5,817 nt of DNA from JAFGPS01 sp964570855 (lineage in GTDB: Bacteria; Planctomycetota; Phycisphaerae; Sedimentisphaerales; Anaerobacaceae), in assembly GCA_964570855.1 (NCBI GenBank), contig CAZMZR010000145.1, positions 1 through 5,817 on the forward strand, given 5' to 3'. The notes below the pieces were generated by a model. It did no database searches. It was not told where the DNA came from and saw only the letters and a program-made list of their open reading frames with translations. A program made the position numbers and the translations under genes. Each line of letters begins with the position of its first letter. The stretch's first letter is position 1. Below are positions 5,447-5,817 of the stretch, piece after piece.

Positions 5447-5717
5447 CCGCATCGGGCGCGTAATTTCATAGGACGGTTTTTAACCAAAATTGTCTGTAAG
5501 AAGGCACATTTTTTTTCTTGCCCACCCGGCCGCCGCAGTATATATTCAGCCTTGCGACGATTTCCCTGTTTTTCGAGCCGGCCGTTTAAGCTCTCCGGTG
5601 TGCTTGCTATTTGCGGCACGCCGACGAGGGACGAAGTTTAAGAAATATCCATGCGGTTCGGATTTGATACGGAAACCAAATATACATAGTTAGATCACAC
5701 ATTTTGGAGAATTTCAC
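5447..5717. other. Intergenic region between the repeat element and the rightward gene, with a GC-rich structured block
   Basis: I see no convincing gene here; both strands lack a frame with family-like sequence or a supported start. A GC-rich block at about 5517-5630 contrasts with its AT-rich flanks. It contains CCGGCCG twice (5526-5532 and 5578-5584), whose CGGCCG core is self-complementary and so the copies can pair. On the minus strand GGCTG and CGGCC (about 5550-5528) can form a 5-bp stem around an AT-rich loop. A T8 run lies at about 5510-5517. The last 60 bases before the plus-strand gene are AT-rich, with TATACA at 5681-5686 as a weak candidate -10 for that gene. The function of the GC-rich block is unknown; it may be a structured RNA. 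Confidence 0.4.
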
Positions 5718-5817
5718 ATGAAACGAAAACTTTACACTCCTATAGTTCTCTTTCTGATTGTATTGCTTCCACTAATCGCATTCTCTGGTACAGAACAAAA
5801 AGCATCAGAGTCTTACT
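5718..5817 (+). CDS. Secreted or membrane-anchored protein, function unknown (N-terminal 33 residues only)
   Basis: An ATG at 5718 is preceded by GGAG at 8 nt, the best ribosome-binding site in this part of the window. The visible product opens with MKRKLYTPIVLFLIVLLPLI, continues AFSGTEQKASESY and is cut off by the window edge with no stop. It has a textbook Sec signal peptide: a basic n-region (Lys2, Arg3, Lys4), a hydrophobic core of about residues 8-20, and a small-residue region AFSG (21-24) where signal peptidase I could cleave after Ser23 or Gly24. There is no cysteine lipobox, so it is not an obvious lipoprotein. An uncleaved N-terminal anchor is also possible. It diverges from hisC and is probably unrelated to the housekeeping run; the mature domain is out of view, so no function can be assigned. 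Confidence 0.75.
   Translation, partial: MKRKLYTPIVLFLIVLLPLIAFSGTEQKASESY

Noticed and set aside
5517..5530. Minus-strand GGGTGG considered as a T-box antiterminator for hisC
   Set aside because: The following ACCGCG part of the T-box core is missing, no terminator follows and no specifier stem could be traced.
5338..5619. 93-codon open frame on the minus strand upstream of hisC
   Set aside because: It runs through the dispersed inverted repeat, whose translation gives the SFDFTQDRL-type peptide often mis-annotated as protein, and it has no supported start or homology.
5657..5686. TTCGGA with TATACA considered as a promoter for the plus-strand gene
   Set aside because: The -35 matches only 3 of 6 positions and the spacer is 18 nt. 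It was left as a weak candidate within the intergenic entry rather than called as a feature.

Overview
The window is a chromosomal housekeeping stretch from a bacterium with roughly even base composition. Seven genes read leftward on the minus strand in the order hisC, hisB, ispF, cysS, ruvC, ruvA, ruvB. An eighth gene, truncated by the window edge, reads rightward at the far right. Protein details suggest an uncultured Planctomycetota-like lineage (Phycisphaerae or Sedimentisphaerales is my guess): an extended, glycine-rich loop in RuvA where proteobacteria have the acidic pin, a KMGKS form of the class I tRNA synthetase signature in CysS, and a general abundance of small dispersed repeats. 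This taxonomic placement is inference from memory of family sequences and is only moderately secure.

Layout, following transcription from right to left. Positions 5317-5717 are a divergent intergenic region between hisC (minus) and a secreted-protein gene (plus, from 5718). It holds a possible hisC promoter, one dispersed inverted-repeat element and an unexplained GC-rich, structured block. hisC (4225-5268) is followed by a second dispersed palindromic element (4092-4186), then hisB (3478-4062). hisB, ispF, cysS and ruvC are very tightly packed: hisB/ispF share a GTGA overlap, ispF/cysS are 22 nt apart, and cysS/ruvC share an ATGA overlap. ruvA follows after a short gap, and ruvB starts 37 nt past ruvA and runs off the left edge.

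Functionally, the genes serve three pathways: histidine synthesis (HisC, HisB), isoprenoid precursor synthesis by the MEP route together with cysteinyl-tRNA charging (IspF, CysS), and Holliday-junction processing (RuvA, RuvB, RuvC, the full resolvasome). The spacing indicates one co-transcribed unit, at least from hisB onward.

The most interesting non-genic signal is a pair of different 7-nt-period tandem arrays. One fills almost the entire ruvA-ruvB spacer (278-312) and the other lies just upstream of the likely true hisC start (5277-5304). These two starts are also the ones without a recognisable Shine-Dalgarno sequence, whereas most other genes here have good ones. I see no evidence for a novel multi-gene system: no defence, CRISPR or mobile-element genes, tRNA or rRNA.
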